Source: Euphorbia lathyris (taxonomy: Eukaryota; Streptophyta; Magnoliopsida; Malpighiales; Euphorbiaceae). From it: 64,000 bases of DNA. The notes under the pieces were generated by a model. It was not told the origin of the DNA. It saw only the letters and a program-made list of their open reading frames with translations, and made no database searches. The DNA lies in the NCBI RefSeq assembly GCF_963576675.1, contig NC_088915.1, forward strand, positions 46,281,501 to 46,345,500. The letters run 5' to 3'. Shown piece after piece: positions 23,801-33,260 of the stretch; positions within the stretch are counted from its first letter, which is position 1; the number at the start of each line of letters is the position of its first letter. Both the position numbers and the translations under genes were made by a program.

Positions 23801-23948
23801 TCAAAAGACGAGGAAGTAAGAAAGTACTTACCTGGTTACAGCGGGTCCGGCTCAGATGAGATGTGGGGTCCTGAAAAGGGTCCACTGTAGTAAGGTTCAC
23901 GAAACCCTCCTCCATGCCCTTCGTGCCATCATGTTGATCCAAATCCAT
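20803..23948 (-). CDS. Plant mobile domain (PMD) protein, six exons, antisense inside element A
   Basis: On the minus strand six exons join in phase to a 648-residue open protein: 23832-23948, 22323-22973, 22086-22246, 21620-22010, 21199-21549 and 20803-21078. All introns are GT-AG, with donors GTAAGT, GTACGT, GTAGGT, GTGAGT and GTATGT. The acceptor of exon 4 may instead give 22004, which also keeps frame. Exons 2-4 carry the PMD fold of the MAIN/MAIL type: LCERWVDSTHTFHL near residue 90, EMTISPRDFSLLTGLRG, a Trp-rich exon 3, and VIRPDLTRRFAGRD. Exon 6 is a Glu/Arg coiled coil. In host plants PMD proteins act in the nucleus on gene expression and transposon silencing; copies also occur in transposons. 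Unlike the neighbouring pol, no stop or frameshift is seen. It may be a captured host gene or an established accessory gene of this lineage. Confidence 0.85.
22974..23831 (-). other. Intron 1 of the PMD gene
   Basis: 858 bp between donor GTAAGT and acceptor TTTCCAG (minus strand). More than half of it is the G-box-containing tandem repeat at 23195-23640. The remaining sequence shows nothing else. Confidence 0.75.
23195..23640. repeat. Tandem repeat with about ten CACGTG (G-box) copies
   Basis: Degenerate units of about 26-28 bp built from TTTTACTATTCACGTGCATT followed by AGTCAAG or ATTCGAG. About ten units keep the palindrome CACGTG and about five have CACATG instead. The array lies wholly inside intron 1 of the PMD gene. 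CACGTG is the plant G-box core bound by bZIP and bHLH factors; a regulatory role is inference only. Confidence 0.85.
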
Positions 23949-24040
23949 CCCGAGAATAATCCAAATCAGAAGTTAGAGAGAGAGAGAAGAGAGAGAAGGT
24001 GTGGGGTTGAAATGAAACCCCACCACCTTATATAGAAAAG
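23949..24040 (-). promoter_or_regulatory. Candidate promoter and leader of the PMD gene
   Basis: Reading the minus strand, TATATAAG (24034-24027) is followed by an 8-bp-stem inverted repeat (GTGGGGTT/AACCCCAC, 24001-24023), a CT microsatellite (about 23972-23998) and the ATG at 23946-23948. A TATA box about 80-90 bp before a start codon, with a CT-rich leader, is a standard plant promoter layout. It would fire opposite to the retrotransposon transcript. Confidence 0.6.
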
Positions 24041-24394
24041 GGGAATGACATTCCCGTAAATATTGAAAAAGGTACGATGTGACATAAAGGTAAAAAGTAA
24101 ATAATTAATTACCAGGTGCACAGACCTCCGATTTGCAGTCCGTTTCAGCCTGCGCTTCTGCCAGACAGTGACCAATAATGTCGAGATAGAACTCCAGATG
24201 ACAGCCAATTTTTACAGAGCAGCGGCACCAGTCAAAATACAGACGACAGTCAACAGAAAAATAATTGTTAGTTTGAATCATTCCGGACTAAAAAGACGTT
24301 CCTATCGAACCATTCAAACCTCCAAGACACTAGCTCTAGTGAGAAAATACAGACAACGGTGTTTTAAAAGAATTCAGAATTGTTAGAAAGAACC
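24041..24394. other. Spacer upstream of the PMD promoter, no gene seen
   Basis: About 350 bp between the PMD promoter and the 39-bp repeats. Short words such as CAGACGACAGT recur loosely. No frame or recognisable element was found. Confidence 0.4.
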
Positions 24395-24895
24395 TTTGCT
24401 TTTGAGCCATTTTACCCGTGGTCGTGGACCAGGGTTGCTTTTGAGCCATTTTACCCACAGTCGTAGACTAGGGTCGCTTTTGAGCCATTTTACCCACGGT
24501 CGTAGACCGGGGTCGCTTTTGAGCCCTTTTACCCACGGTCGTAGACCGGGGTCGCTTTTGAGCCATTTTACCCACAGTCGTAGACTAGGGTTGCTTTTGA
24601 GCCATTTTACCCACGGTCGTAGACCAGGGTTGCTTTTGAGCCATTCCCCCCCCCCCCCCCCCGGTCGTAGGCCGGGGTCGCTTTTGAGCCATTTTACCCG
24701 CGGTCGTGGACCAGGGTTGCTTTTGAGCCATTTTAACCCGGTCGTAGACCGGGGTTGCTTTTGAGCCATTTTACCCACGGTCGTAGACCAGGGTTGCTTT
24801 TGAGCCAGTTCCCCCCCGGTCGTAGGCCGGGGTCGCTTTTGAGCCATTTTACTCGCGGTCGTGCACCAAGGTTGCTTTTGATCCATTTTTACCCG
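24395..24895. repeat. Tandem repeats of about 39 bp in element A
   Basis: About thirteen units of the form TTGCTTTTGAGCCATTTTACC followed by CACGGTCGTAGACCGGGG. Some units are shortened, and one contains a run of about 18 C (24646-24662). The array lies between the PMD gene and the polypurine tract. The matching place in element B (63385-63893) also has 39-bp repeats, built on a different but related word. Open frames here are by-products of the repeat. Confidence 0.9.
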
Positions 24896-25110
24896 CAGTC
24901 AACTTAGGCTAGGGTCCGTAAGAAGAACATCCACCGGCAGCCGATTCAAAGGCAAGGACGGAAATAATCGAGAACGACGCCGGAACGTGCAGCGCAAAGG
25001 TCAGGTATTCTTCCTCCTACTCTTTACGTGTCTCTTACTTTTATATGTTTTACATTGCATGTGTTGCGTTAGCAAAAAAAACGTTTTCAAAACACACACA
25101 TCACTGTCAA

Positions 25111-25130
25111 AATAGGAAAGTAGGGGCAAC
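25111..25130 (+). other. Polypurine tract of element A
   Basis: AATAGGAAAGTAGGGGCAAC abuts the 3' LTR start TGTAGACACC. The purine-rich block would prime plus-strand DNA synthesis. The reverse complement is present next to the LTR of element B at 63184-63205. Confidence 0.75.
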
Positions 25131-26277
25131 TGTAGACACCGAGTCGGAGGACCTGTGACGAAAACCTGTAAACAAGACGGTCGAAGCGGTTGATTCCGGA
25201 AGTTTTAAAACAAAAATATATAATCAGAAAAGAAAAGTTAATGTGAGTCGTGGTCGTCCAGTGGACGGCTCGCGAGTGCTCAGCGACGTGGTGCAAGCGC
25301 CTAGCGGCAGCCGACGCGTGTCCGACGACAGTTAGACGCATGCCCGGCAGTGCGGGGCGCACGCTCGACGTCCGTTACGCGCACATGCCCGGCAGCGCGG
25401 AGCGCGCGCTCGATGACCGTGGGGCGTACGCGCCCGACAGCGCGAGGCGCACGCCCGATGGATTAAGCGAACATTGTAATTAAAATTGCTTTTAACTGTA
25501 AATAATAGAGGTTTTGAATTGTTTTCCTAACTAAATGGTTTTTGAACAAAATAAATTGACTTGTATGCTTAATCACGTTTTCTTGTTAAAACGTTTATCT
25601 CAACATTTTCAAACACTCGAGTCGTTCCAACGGCGATTCGAGTGAACGTCATTAAACGGGGTTTTGAAACGTACCTAAATCGTTCCAACAGCGATTAAGG
25701 TACGAACCATGTAAATAAACTCGTTTTTGGGAAGTGAGTTTAGTTTAGAGTTAGTGTGTAATACGAAGCATAAATCACATTGTAAACAAATCGATTCTTT
25801 CTTCTCCCCCCTCTCTCTCCTATGTATTTTGAACTGATGTAAATGGGTGATTCTTTACCAAAATGGCTTTCAATAATATATGCTCAAAACGGTTTTCAAA
25901 ACGAGAAAGAAAAGGTTTCAAATGAATTTTAAACTTAAAGAAATATGCGATTAGTCCGTTATCGCCTAACACGCTGAGTAGGAGGCCGGTGGTTCATAAC
26001 CGGGCGATGTCGGGGTGCCTAGTAGCCTTTCTTCGGAAAGGAGTTAGCCTTCTCGGCTCGTACCTAAGTTTCCCGAACCCTCACCGGTCTCCCGCAAGGG
26101 ATCGGTGTTCATTTTCCCATTCGTGGGTGGCGACTCTTCCATACTCCGAGCTCCGGTCCTGCTGAGCAGCTTGATTCCACGATTGGTTGCTTTCGGCGCC
26201 AATCACCGCTTACGTCGCCATGAGGTGTCCACCCCCCGGTCCGCCCGGGAGATTAGGCCGTGACACCTCGTCTAACA
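25131..26277 (+). repeat. 3' LTR of element A with a 1.8-kb internal deletion
   Basis: It matches the start (8053-8382) and end (about 10202-11019) of the 5' LTR but lacks the middle. The junction near 25458 joins CCCGATGG to ATTAAGCGAAC with about 2 bp of microhomology. The lost segment includes the palindrome array, TATA box and AT-rich zone, so this copy has no promoter. It ends CTAACA and is followed by the ACTGT duplication. Confidence 0.92.
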
Positions 26278-26282
26278 ACTGT
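26278..26282. repeat. Right target-site duplication of element A (ACTGT)
   Basis: Matches 8048-8052. It defines the right end of A within Y. Confidence 0.9.
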
Positions 26283-26662
26283 CACTAACGAGATTCAAGA
26301 ATCTCGACCGAGACAAGAGGGAGAATGGGAGAGAGAAGCGCGCATCTTGCTTCAGCGCGTGTCCTTGTCGAGATTTTCAAAATCTCGGCAGTGACAGAAA
26401 CTTTCCTTTCCTCCTTTGCAATGTGTTTCAATTCTCAGACGTGACTTTCAATTCTCAGACGTGATTTATGTTGAAAGCTTGATTTCTCACTCATTTCTAA
26501 TCTATTTTTGCTCCTATTTAGCTTTTTCCAAATAATTAACACCTTGCACACAAACAACAAATATCCACATGAAATCTTTCTAAAATAAAGTAATTAACAT
26601 ATATTTTACATGAAATTTAACATATTTATGCATGCTAATTTAGGTATGTTTTGGGCTTATCA

Positions 26663-26667
26663 AAAGC
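26663..26667. repeat. Right target-site duplication of solo LTR Y (AAAGC)
   Basis: Matches 7040-7044 and directly follows the TTATCA terminus of Y. Confidence 0.75.
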
Positions 26668-27880
26668 CCAGGTGGCTCAGGAGAAGGGTAAGGCGACCCT
26701 GGATAATAAGGAGGGCAAGCGCTCGGCAGCTGAAGTTGGGGTCGTACCTCCTGCCAAGAAGCTCAAATCTGGAGCTTTAACGATTGGCGAGAAGGCGCCT
26801 CAGTCCTCTGCTCCTCCATCCAGCGTCACGAGCGGCTTTTCTCCGGTGTACGGTTTGGTTTCCACCTGTTCCACATTTCCATTTTGGAGCCCACCTCCTA
26901 TAAAGTGGTAAGTTTTTCAATTATTTCGTTTTGTATAAACTCCATCCTTTGTGTTTTAACATTCTTCTCTTTCTTTGTAGCCGGAGAAGCCAATTCTTAG
27001 CGAATACTTGTGCACCAAATACAGTCAATCTTTGACCTTGGAATCTGACATCATGCTCAATGATGTGGATAAGGCAATCCATCAGATTCCAAATGTTCAT
27101 ATGAGCCGGAGGGAAATATACGGCCTCAACCCATCTAAAGCAAGCCAAGAGAAAGGCTATGTCGGTGTGTATTTTATGAATCTTTCCCTTTAGCTTTTCA
27201 TTTTTTATTTTTTCTAACTCTTTTTTTTTCAGCTTTTCAACCATCTACAATCCGTAGAGGTGGGTTTGGTTGAAGGCATAGCCAATGAGGCTCATGTCAA
27301 AGAGCTTGAATCAGATTTTGCTAACCAAAAAGCAAGTAATAGCGCTGCCCGAGTGATAATGGATTCCTTCGAGGAAAATATTCGCACCCTCGAGGCCAAT
27401 TCTGATAAGGTTAAAGATGAGCTAGTAGGGGTGAAGGATTCCCTAGAGGCAGCTGAGACAGGGCATGAGCAAGATAAGATCGACCTCGAGAGGGCGTGTG
27501 GTCTTTGCGCTTACTACTACGACGAACATATATGTGCCATCATAAAGAGAGACTATTTTAGAGCTGGGCTTTTAGGATCTTGAAGTTAATGTCCCTTCCA
27601 TCAAAGAAGCTCTTTATTATGATACCTTAGAGAATGCTTCTAAGGTCATATATGAAGAAATTTTGGCGGTGGAGGGTCCAAAAGCTTTGTCGGATGCGGA
27701 GGGAGAGACCTCATAGCTTCCCACCAATAATGATGAAGATGTCATAATCATTGATCCAAAAGCTATAAATGCCAAGGATGCGCAAGATGCCATGACTTCT
27801 CAGGTCGAAGTTGAGAAAGCCAAGGAAGACTCAGCCGCTTCTTCAGAGTTTTGTTTTAAATGTAAACATTTTTGTCTAAG
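26668..27880 (+). pseudogene. X, 3' part: basic linker and coiled-coil region with introns
   Basis: Resumes the X frame after Y. The first exon (to 26907) is Lys/Ala-rich and ends before a GTAAGT intron (26908-26980). A second exon (26981-27164) begins PEKPILSEYLCTKYSQ. After another intron (27165-27232) comes an exon with heptad repeats (ELESDFANQKASNSA, DKVKDELVGVKDSLEAAE) near 27300-27490. The frame breaks near 27575; conserved coding-like sequence continues to about 27860 in another frame, with an acidic stretch (DEDVIIIDPKAINAKDAQDA). Clean GT-AG introns suggest the gene was once spliced. Breaks make it a pseudogene. The function of the coiled-coil half is unknown. Confidence 0.6.
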
Positions 27881-28079
27881 GAAAAAGTGTTTCCTTAGTT
27901 TTATTTGTAATTATACAATGATATTTTATATATATATATATTTATTTTTTCTTGCATATTCGATCTGCTCTTTATTTTCGCGCGCATTTTATGTTTCAGA
28001 ATCTGTTTGTTTTTTGCATATGTTTGCAAGTCTAGAATCTATTTTTAGGATAGGTGGCCATCCGTATCCTTTATTTTAC

Positions 28080-28335
28080 CTTCCTATTTTTCAGGAAGAC
28101 TTTCAGCATCAAAGGGTTTTTGTGTTATCTTCATGTCTTTGAGGAAGATGATTCGCTTCAACGACTTTTATCTTCCTATCTTTGAGTAAAACTTTTTGCC
28201 TTAGAGGCTTTTTGTGCTATCTTCCTATCTTTGAGGAAGATGATTCGCCTCAAGGGCTTAATTTTATTTCCCTATCTTTGAGGAAACCTTTTATCTTTTG
28301 AGGCTTTTGTCGTTACCTCCCCCTTTTTAGGAAGG
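28080..28335. repeat. Degenerate repeats of CTTCCTATCTTTGAGGAAG
   Basis: Three to four loosely spaced units combine a short inverted repeat (CTTCCT...AGGAAG) with GATTCGCCTCAAGGGCTT or a variant. They lie directly after the end of X. No coding frame. Confidence 0.55.
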
Positions 28336-28339
28336 AAAT

Positions 28340-28895
28340 ATTCATATATCTACAATCGTAGTTTCAACTTGTATCAGATCAATTTTTAGTTTGGCAAAAG
28401 CTCCATGGTGATCACGTTGCATGAGCTTCCAGTATCAATCATGACTTGTTTCATCTCTCATCCTTCAATCACCAATGCATCTGCATGTGGAGCGATCGCA
28501 GGGCCAGTTTCTGCAAATGGTTGGTTGGGGGATGTTTTATCTAGAGCATATATTTTGGCCTTTTTGATAGGCGGCTGTTACCCTGGTCCACCTTTTATGA
28601 CGCTGATGATGCCTTTAGACTTATTTTTTGGATCTAACCTCTTCCTGTCATTCTTTGGTTCTTTGTTATCTTGGACGAACCTATTCAGCTTGCCTCTCTC
28701 TATCAACTTCTCTATCTCCTTTGCAAGCTCCCAAAAGGCTTTAGTGCCATGCCTATTTCTTTTATGAAACTTGTAATACGCTCTGGCGTTTCTTCCAACA
28801 TTTACTTTCTCCCCCCTTTTGGTTTTGGGATATGTGATGTCCCATTTATACAAACTCTTTTTGAGCCACAATTTATTGAATTTCTCAAAATACTC
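28340..28895 (-). pseudogene. T: gag-protease fragment of a Ty3/gypsy element, reversed
   Basis: On the minus strand, reading from 28895, a gag tail (FEKFNKLWLKKSL) is followed by a decayed zinc-knuckle region (YKFHKRNRHGTKAFWELAKEIEK) whose cysteines are gone, then LIERGKLNRFV and a VIKGGPG motif. Further on, in a shifted frame, HADALVI and the retropepsin active site VMIDTGSSCNVIT appear (about 28414-28445). No RT remains. The fragment is cut at 28896 by LTR S. The motif order is that of plant Ty3/gypsy gag-pro. Confidence 0.7.
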
Positions 28896-30324
28896 TGTAA
28901 CCCCCTCACTAGGATCACATGATATCTCACACAACATCAGTTACATACATGCTTTCAAGTCTCAATCATATAAACTTCAATATCATATAAGCTTTACATA
29001 TTATACAGAAGAGAAAGCGTTTACAATTTACAATACATGTTTAAGTCATTATCCTACATGGAGGATTTACAAAAAAAATGCATCAAAATACTCCAAAATG
29101 CCTAGGCGAGAATAGACTGACACTGTCGGTGCAACCTTAAACAAGAAGAACTCCACCTAACCTGTAAAAATCTGGCAAGGGATGAGCTGCCTACTCAATA
29201 AATATATTACACATATATGTATACAAAAGTAATGTAAAGAACACAGATCAAAATATATCATCAGTACCAAGTTAGAATTTTCAATAGAAAGTGATGAGGG
29301 CATCCCTTATCTAAGCCCGAGCTCGGAGCCAAGAGACGAGGATAACGAGAGCCGGGGTAACCAGCCAAGCACGCGAGGCATGCTCACCAAGACGCGGAGC
29401 GTATAGGACTCCCTTACTGAAGAATTGCCCAGAAGATCCATGACGCGGGGCGCATCCCCAAGTACGCGGGGCGTGAAACCAGGGCCTGAAGTGAAGGTTA
29501 CCTAGGAGGCCAACTACGCGGGGCGTACCACCAGGGACGCCATGCGTGAAGACCATCAACGGGGATCACCAAGATCAGAGGCGCCAATACGCGGGGCGTG
29601 ACTCCACGAACGCCACGCGTGAAGTGCTCCTCAAAGACTCTCCAAACCTCAGTGGCTACGTCACGCGGGGCATCTCAAGGTCCACGCGGGGCGTGTCCTA
29701 CCTGGCGAATACTTCTCCTCCAAGTTCTTTAAAGAGGGGACCAATACTGTTGCTATTTATTTACTGTTTTTCCATCCACCATTTATTACTAGACTACCAT
29801 GGACTCTTTCCTTTCCTATTCTATCCTTAGACACATGTTTTGCCAAAAACCTTATTCATGGGCTTTTGGTCTTTTCTCTTTTATTTGGGAGAGTATTTAA
29901 ACTCTCTTCTTTGTAATGCTTAGGAACTTTTGATGAATTTGAATCTAGCCTCCATTGGAGCATCAAGGTTTCACCTTGTTTTGGGTTAACTCAACCTTCA
30001 AGTATAGCTTGAGAAGATTGAAATCTTTGTGAGTTTAAGATTAAAACTCTCAGTCGACTTTAATCTATATCAAAAAGATATTCACTTGTTTCACTTATTA
30101 TAGTAATACTTATTTTAGTAAGTAAGGGCTCTGCTATACTTAGATAATATATATCAAATGGTCATTGGGCCCAATCTATATCCCGGCTCACTAAATTCGG
30201 AATACAATCATCTGTGCTACGGAGGAGTTAAACTCATCTCACATACTCGTATATCTCAACACATGTGCTAGAGGCTCATAATATTCGGATAGCACTCTCA
30301 ACTAGGACCAATTCACATATCCAT
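28896..30324 (-). mobile_element. S: partial LTR in reverse orientation, interrupted by Z and cut by A2
   Basis: The left end TGTAACCCCCTCAC is the reverse complement of the 3' end of solo LTR S2. Homology to S2 (50285-50901 region) covers 28896 to about 29275 and about 30073 to 30324. The gap is filled by Z, and homology stops at CACATATCCAT where A2 starts. The rest of S is presumably beyond A2, outside the window. Whether S was solo or part of a full element cannot be seen. Confidence 0.75.
29292..30072 (+). mobile_element. Z: probable solo LTR (781 bp) inside S
   Basis: It begins TGATGAGGGC, like the A2 LTR start TGATAAGGGC, and ends TATATCA. Flanking five bases are GAAAG on the left and AAAAG on the right, a duplication with one mismatch. 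Its first 450 bp contain paired ACGCGGGGCGT-type motifs. A TATTTAAA box lies near 29895, followed by an LTR-like tail. There is no primer binding site or coding region. Confidence 0.6.
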
Positions 30325-32036
30325 TGATAAGGGCATTTTGACCCTATCTTTTAGCATGAATTACGGTCTAATTGTGGGCTAAATAAGTGAGTTTAATTAC
30401 AAAAATACTGTGTTTTTAATAAAACAACAAAACAAAAATAAAATTTATGCTTTTGATCAATTTCCTTTATTTTCAGTTAATTTCAGAAAAATAAACGTCA
30501 AGCTAACCCAGCCATCGAGAATTGTATTTCGCAGGTACAAGCAAAGGAGTAAAACCCACCAATCACGCGAGGCGTCTCTATCAATACGCGGGGCGTATAG
30601 GAGAAATTCTTCAATATAAGTTTCAAAAGCTCAGTTACGCGGGGCGTGTTCCTTGCCACGCGGAGCGTATCCCAAGCCATGCGAGGCGCCAAAGTCATGG
30701 TTCAAGCAATTAAACTTCAGAGGCTCAACCACGTTGGGCGTACTCCAACCTACGTGGGGCGTGGCTATGACAAACAGTCTGAATCTGATCCACACGCAGA
30801 CAATTATCAATGGAATGGGCAAATACGCGGGGCATCTACCTATCCACGCGGGGCGTGTTCATGACATCAGGCATGAATCTGATCCACACACAGTTAATTA
30901 TCAACGGAATGGGAAAACACGCGGGGCGTGGTTCGAATAACAAGACCGAATTTGATCCATATGCCAGAAATTGTCAATGGAATGGGCACCCATGCGGGGC
31001 GCCTGCCTGTCCACACGGGGCGTGTCCTGGGGAAATACAAAAATAATGCAACTTGTGTATTTACAATTTTACCCCCGAGTTTGATGTATAAGTAAGAGTG
31101 ATTAGCACTCATTTGATTCATTCAATTTTCCATGTATTAGAGTTCCTCACACCTTGAGAGCTTGTGTAATCTTCCCGTTACTCCACTGAAGTTCCGCTCC
31201 ATCCGCATTCACCAAGCTCGAGAGTTCTACCTCCAAGCCCTAAGAGACGACTTTGAGTCCGATGAGCTAGTCTTAAGGGCCGATTCTTCTTCCCTTTCTA
31301 CTTGCTAAATTAGCTTGTACTCTTTCTATGTACTAGGCTTGGTTGTATCTCGTACTTTCATACTCCATATTTATAATACATGATCTACGATTCCGCTTGC
31401 ACTATACGTGTTAATGTTTATTGCCTGCCTTGATACTTATAATTGATTATTGTGTAGGTCGTTTATGAGCTCCGAAATCTATTAGGGATCACATAGGTGT
31501 TGCCTCACCGAAGATGACAAACCAGAAATTGTAGGAATTAACGAGCCACAGAACTTACGGGCCCTAGTTTCTGATCCTAAGAATTAGAGTCGCCTTAAGG
31601 GGAAATCACAACTCTAAGAACCTCACGGAGTTGTTCGGTCTATTAATAGTCGTCTTTGCAAGAGTAAAACTATTAATCGTGTATATTTCGTGTTGTTTAT
31701 TATAGGTTATAACTTATCATCCCCCGTATCACTCTAAGAGGACTCGAAATACATGAGAATTGTCTCACCTTAGTTTAGGAGTAGCTTATAGTTGTCACCC
31801 AACCAACTAAAGTATTCGCCGCTTAGATAACGTGTAAAACCGAGTGGTTTAATACTTGTAGTTATAAATCCCGTGGATTCGATACCCGGTCTTAACCGGA
31901 TTATTACTTGAAACGACAGGGTACACTTGCCCCTACGTAGTAGCGTCTAGTAGAGTTAGAGCCTTTAGAAAGATCACAACCATAACCCTAGCACACACTT
32001 ATCATCACATTTTACCACTCTACCGGATACTCATCA
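30325..32036 (+). repeat. 5' LTR of A2 (1712 bp)
   Basis: TGATAAGGGC to CTCATCA. The region 30550-31030 holds about a dozen ACGCGGGGCGT-type motifs. A TATA-like GTATAAG lies near 31085. The end resembles other Athila-type LTRs and stops six bases before the primer binding site. The partner 3' LTR is not in the window. Confidence 0.8.
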
Positions 32037-32042
32037 AGTTTT

Positions 32043-32060
32043 TGGCGTCGTTGCCGGGGA
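32043..32060 (+). other. Primer binding site of A2
   Basis: TGGCGTCGTTGCCGGGGA differs by one base from the complement of plant tRNA-Asp 3' ends (TGGCGCCGTTGCCGGGGA, from memory). Position just after the LTR is correct. Confidence 0.85.
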
Positions 32061-32197
32061 TTTATAATTTCTTGCAATATTAGACAAAAATGTTTTATTG
32101 TTAGTCTAAGCATTCTTTTTGTATAAATTGTTTATATCAACTTCTATTAACAACATTCTTCGTGTACTTAAATTTTCTTTATCTACTTCTTTAGTTT

Positions 32198-33260
32198 ATG
32201 TACACCCGATCTCGGAGTGGTACTCTCGTTCCTATTGATCTTGAAATTGAACGTACTCTTTGTAGGATTCGGAGAGAAAAGATGGACAACCTCAACAATG
32301 AAGCTAACCAACCCGAGGAAAAGCATAGGTCGCCCGTCCAACCCGTGAACAACATCTACAATGGAGGGGGCAATGACACAAGAACGATGATGGAGATCCT
32401 TGCTCCGCATAGGCCCTAAAATCGCAATGGAATCGTCGCTCCCACCACCCCGGCCAACACATATGAGATAAAGACTAGCATGATCCAATTGATCCAACAA
32501 CTTGGTCAATTTGGAGGAGAACTTCATGAGAACCCTAACGAACATCTGGATAAATTTCTTATGTGTGCCGATACTTCTCGGAAAAATGGTGTTCCGGTTG
32601 AAGCCGTACGTCTAAAGCTGTTTCCTTTCTCTTTGACAGGTCAAACGTTGGAATGGTTGCACTCGTTGGAGGCGGGATCAATTACATCGTGGGAGGAGCT
32701 TGAGAAGGAGTTCCTTTCCTACTACTTCCCGCCGTCCAAAACGGTTAAGTTGAGAAATGATATCACTTCCTTTAGGCAACTTGAATACGAGGCCCTTCAC
32801 TCAGCTTGGGCTAGGTTCCGAAAGTTGCTCCGAAATTGCCCACATCATGACATCCCCAAGCACGATCTTGTAAGTACCTTCTATCATGGTTTAACTCCCA
32901 CTAATCGTGCAACTGTGGATTCTGCCGCAGGTGGGGATTTATTTAGGAAATCGGCAAATGAGGCTTATGAACTTATCCACGAGTTAGCTAGAAAAGCATT
33001 CAATGGCAAGAAGATCGGCTTGCCGGACCCTCGCGACATCAAACATTTATCGTGGAAGACGAGGCTCCCAAAATCTCCATGGTTGAGATGAATAAAAAGC
33101 TAGGCGCCTTAATGGCACAAATGAGCCTAAAAAATACAGCACAGGTCCTGATGTGCTCGCATTGCGGTGGTGACCACCATGGTCAAGATTGCCAAGCCAA
33201 AAGCCCTTTTTCAGGCGATGCCGAGAGCGTAAGTTATGTAGGGGGCAACTAAGGTACAAT
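32198..33260 (+). pseudogene. A2 gag
   Basis: From ATG 32198 the frame runs with one nonsense TAA at 32417. It carries the Athila gag core (FGGELHENPNEHLDKFLM, LEWLHSLEAGSITSWEELEK, ELARKAFNGKK). A frameshift near 33050 leads into a zinc knuckle (CSHCGGDHHGQDC, about 33151-33189), and another shift near 33240 leads into the next segment. It would form the particle and bind RNA; it is broken. Confidence 0.75.

Larger units (their letters stand above)
8053..26277 (+). mobile_element. A: Tat/Ogre-like Ty3/gypsy LTR retrotransposon, 18.2 kb
   Basis: Both ends are defined by LTRs and the ACTGT duplication. Order: 5' LTR 8053-11019, primer binding site 11022-11039, long leader, gag with repeated capsid-like modules, protease, G-patch, reverse transcriptase, degenerate RNase H, second archaeal-type RNase H, integrase (to 20350), antisense PMD gene (20803-23948), 39-bp tandem repeats, polypurine tract, 3' LTR 25131-26277. 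The large size, G-patch motif, dual RNase H and primer type are features I associate with the Tat/Ogre lineage. The pol region carries two frameshifts and three nonsense codons and cannot make a full polyprotein. Confidence 0.92.
7045..26662 (-). mobile_element. Y: solo LTR in reverse orientation, split by element A
   Basis: Y consists of 7045-8052 and 26283-26662, about 1.39 kb once element A is removed. On the minus strand it begins TGATAAGCCC, like the LTRs at 30325 and 57207. It then runs to a typical Athila-type LTR tail containing TTTGTGGGATCGACA and TTATTACTAC near 7080-7105. Its minus-strand 3' terminus reads TA rather than CA, so one terminal base appears mutated. No primer binding site or internal region flanks it, and AAAGC duplications do, so it is a solo LTR left by LTR-LTR recombination. 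Its right half holds two short hairpins (GAGATTCAAGAATCTC near 26290 and CGAGATTTTCAAAATCTCG near 26370). Confidence 0.7.

Noticed and set aside
24383..24886. 167-codon and 122-codon frames with repeated KSNPGLRPWVKWL-like words
   Set aside because: A translation of the 39-bp tandem repeat (39 is divisible by three, so frames stay open). No start context or family match.
29311..31121. Multiple small frames rich in Arg/Gly/Ala
   Set aside because: Produced by repeated ACGCGGGGCGT motifs in LTRs Z and A2.
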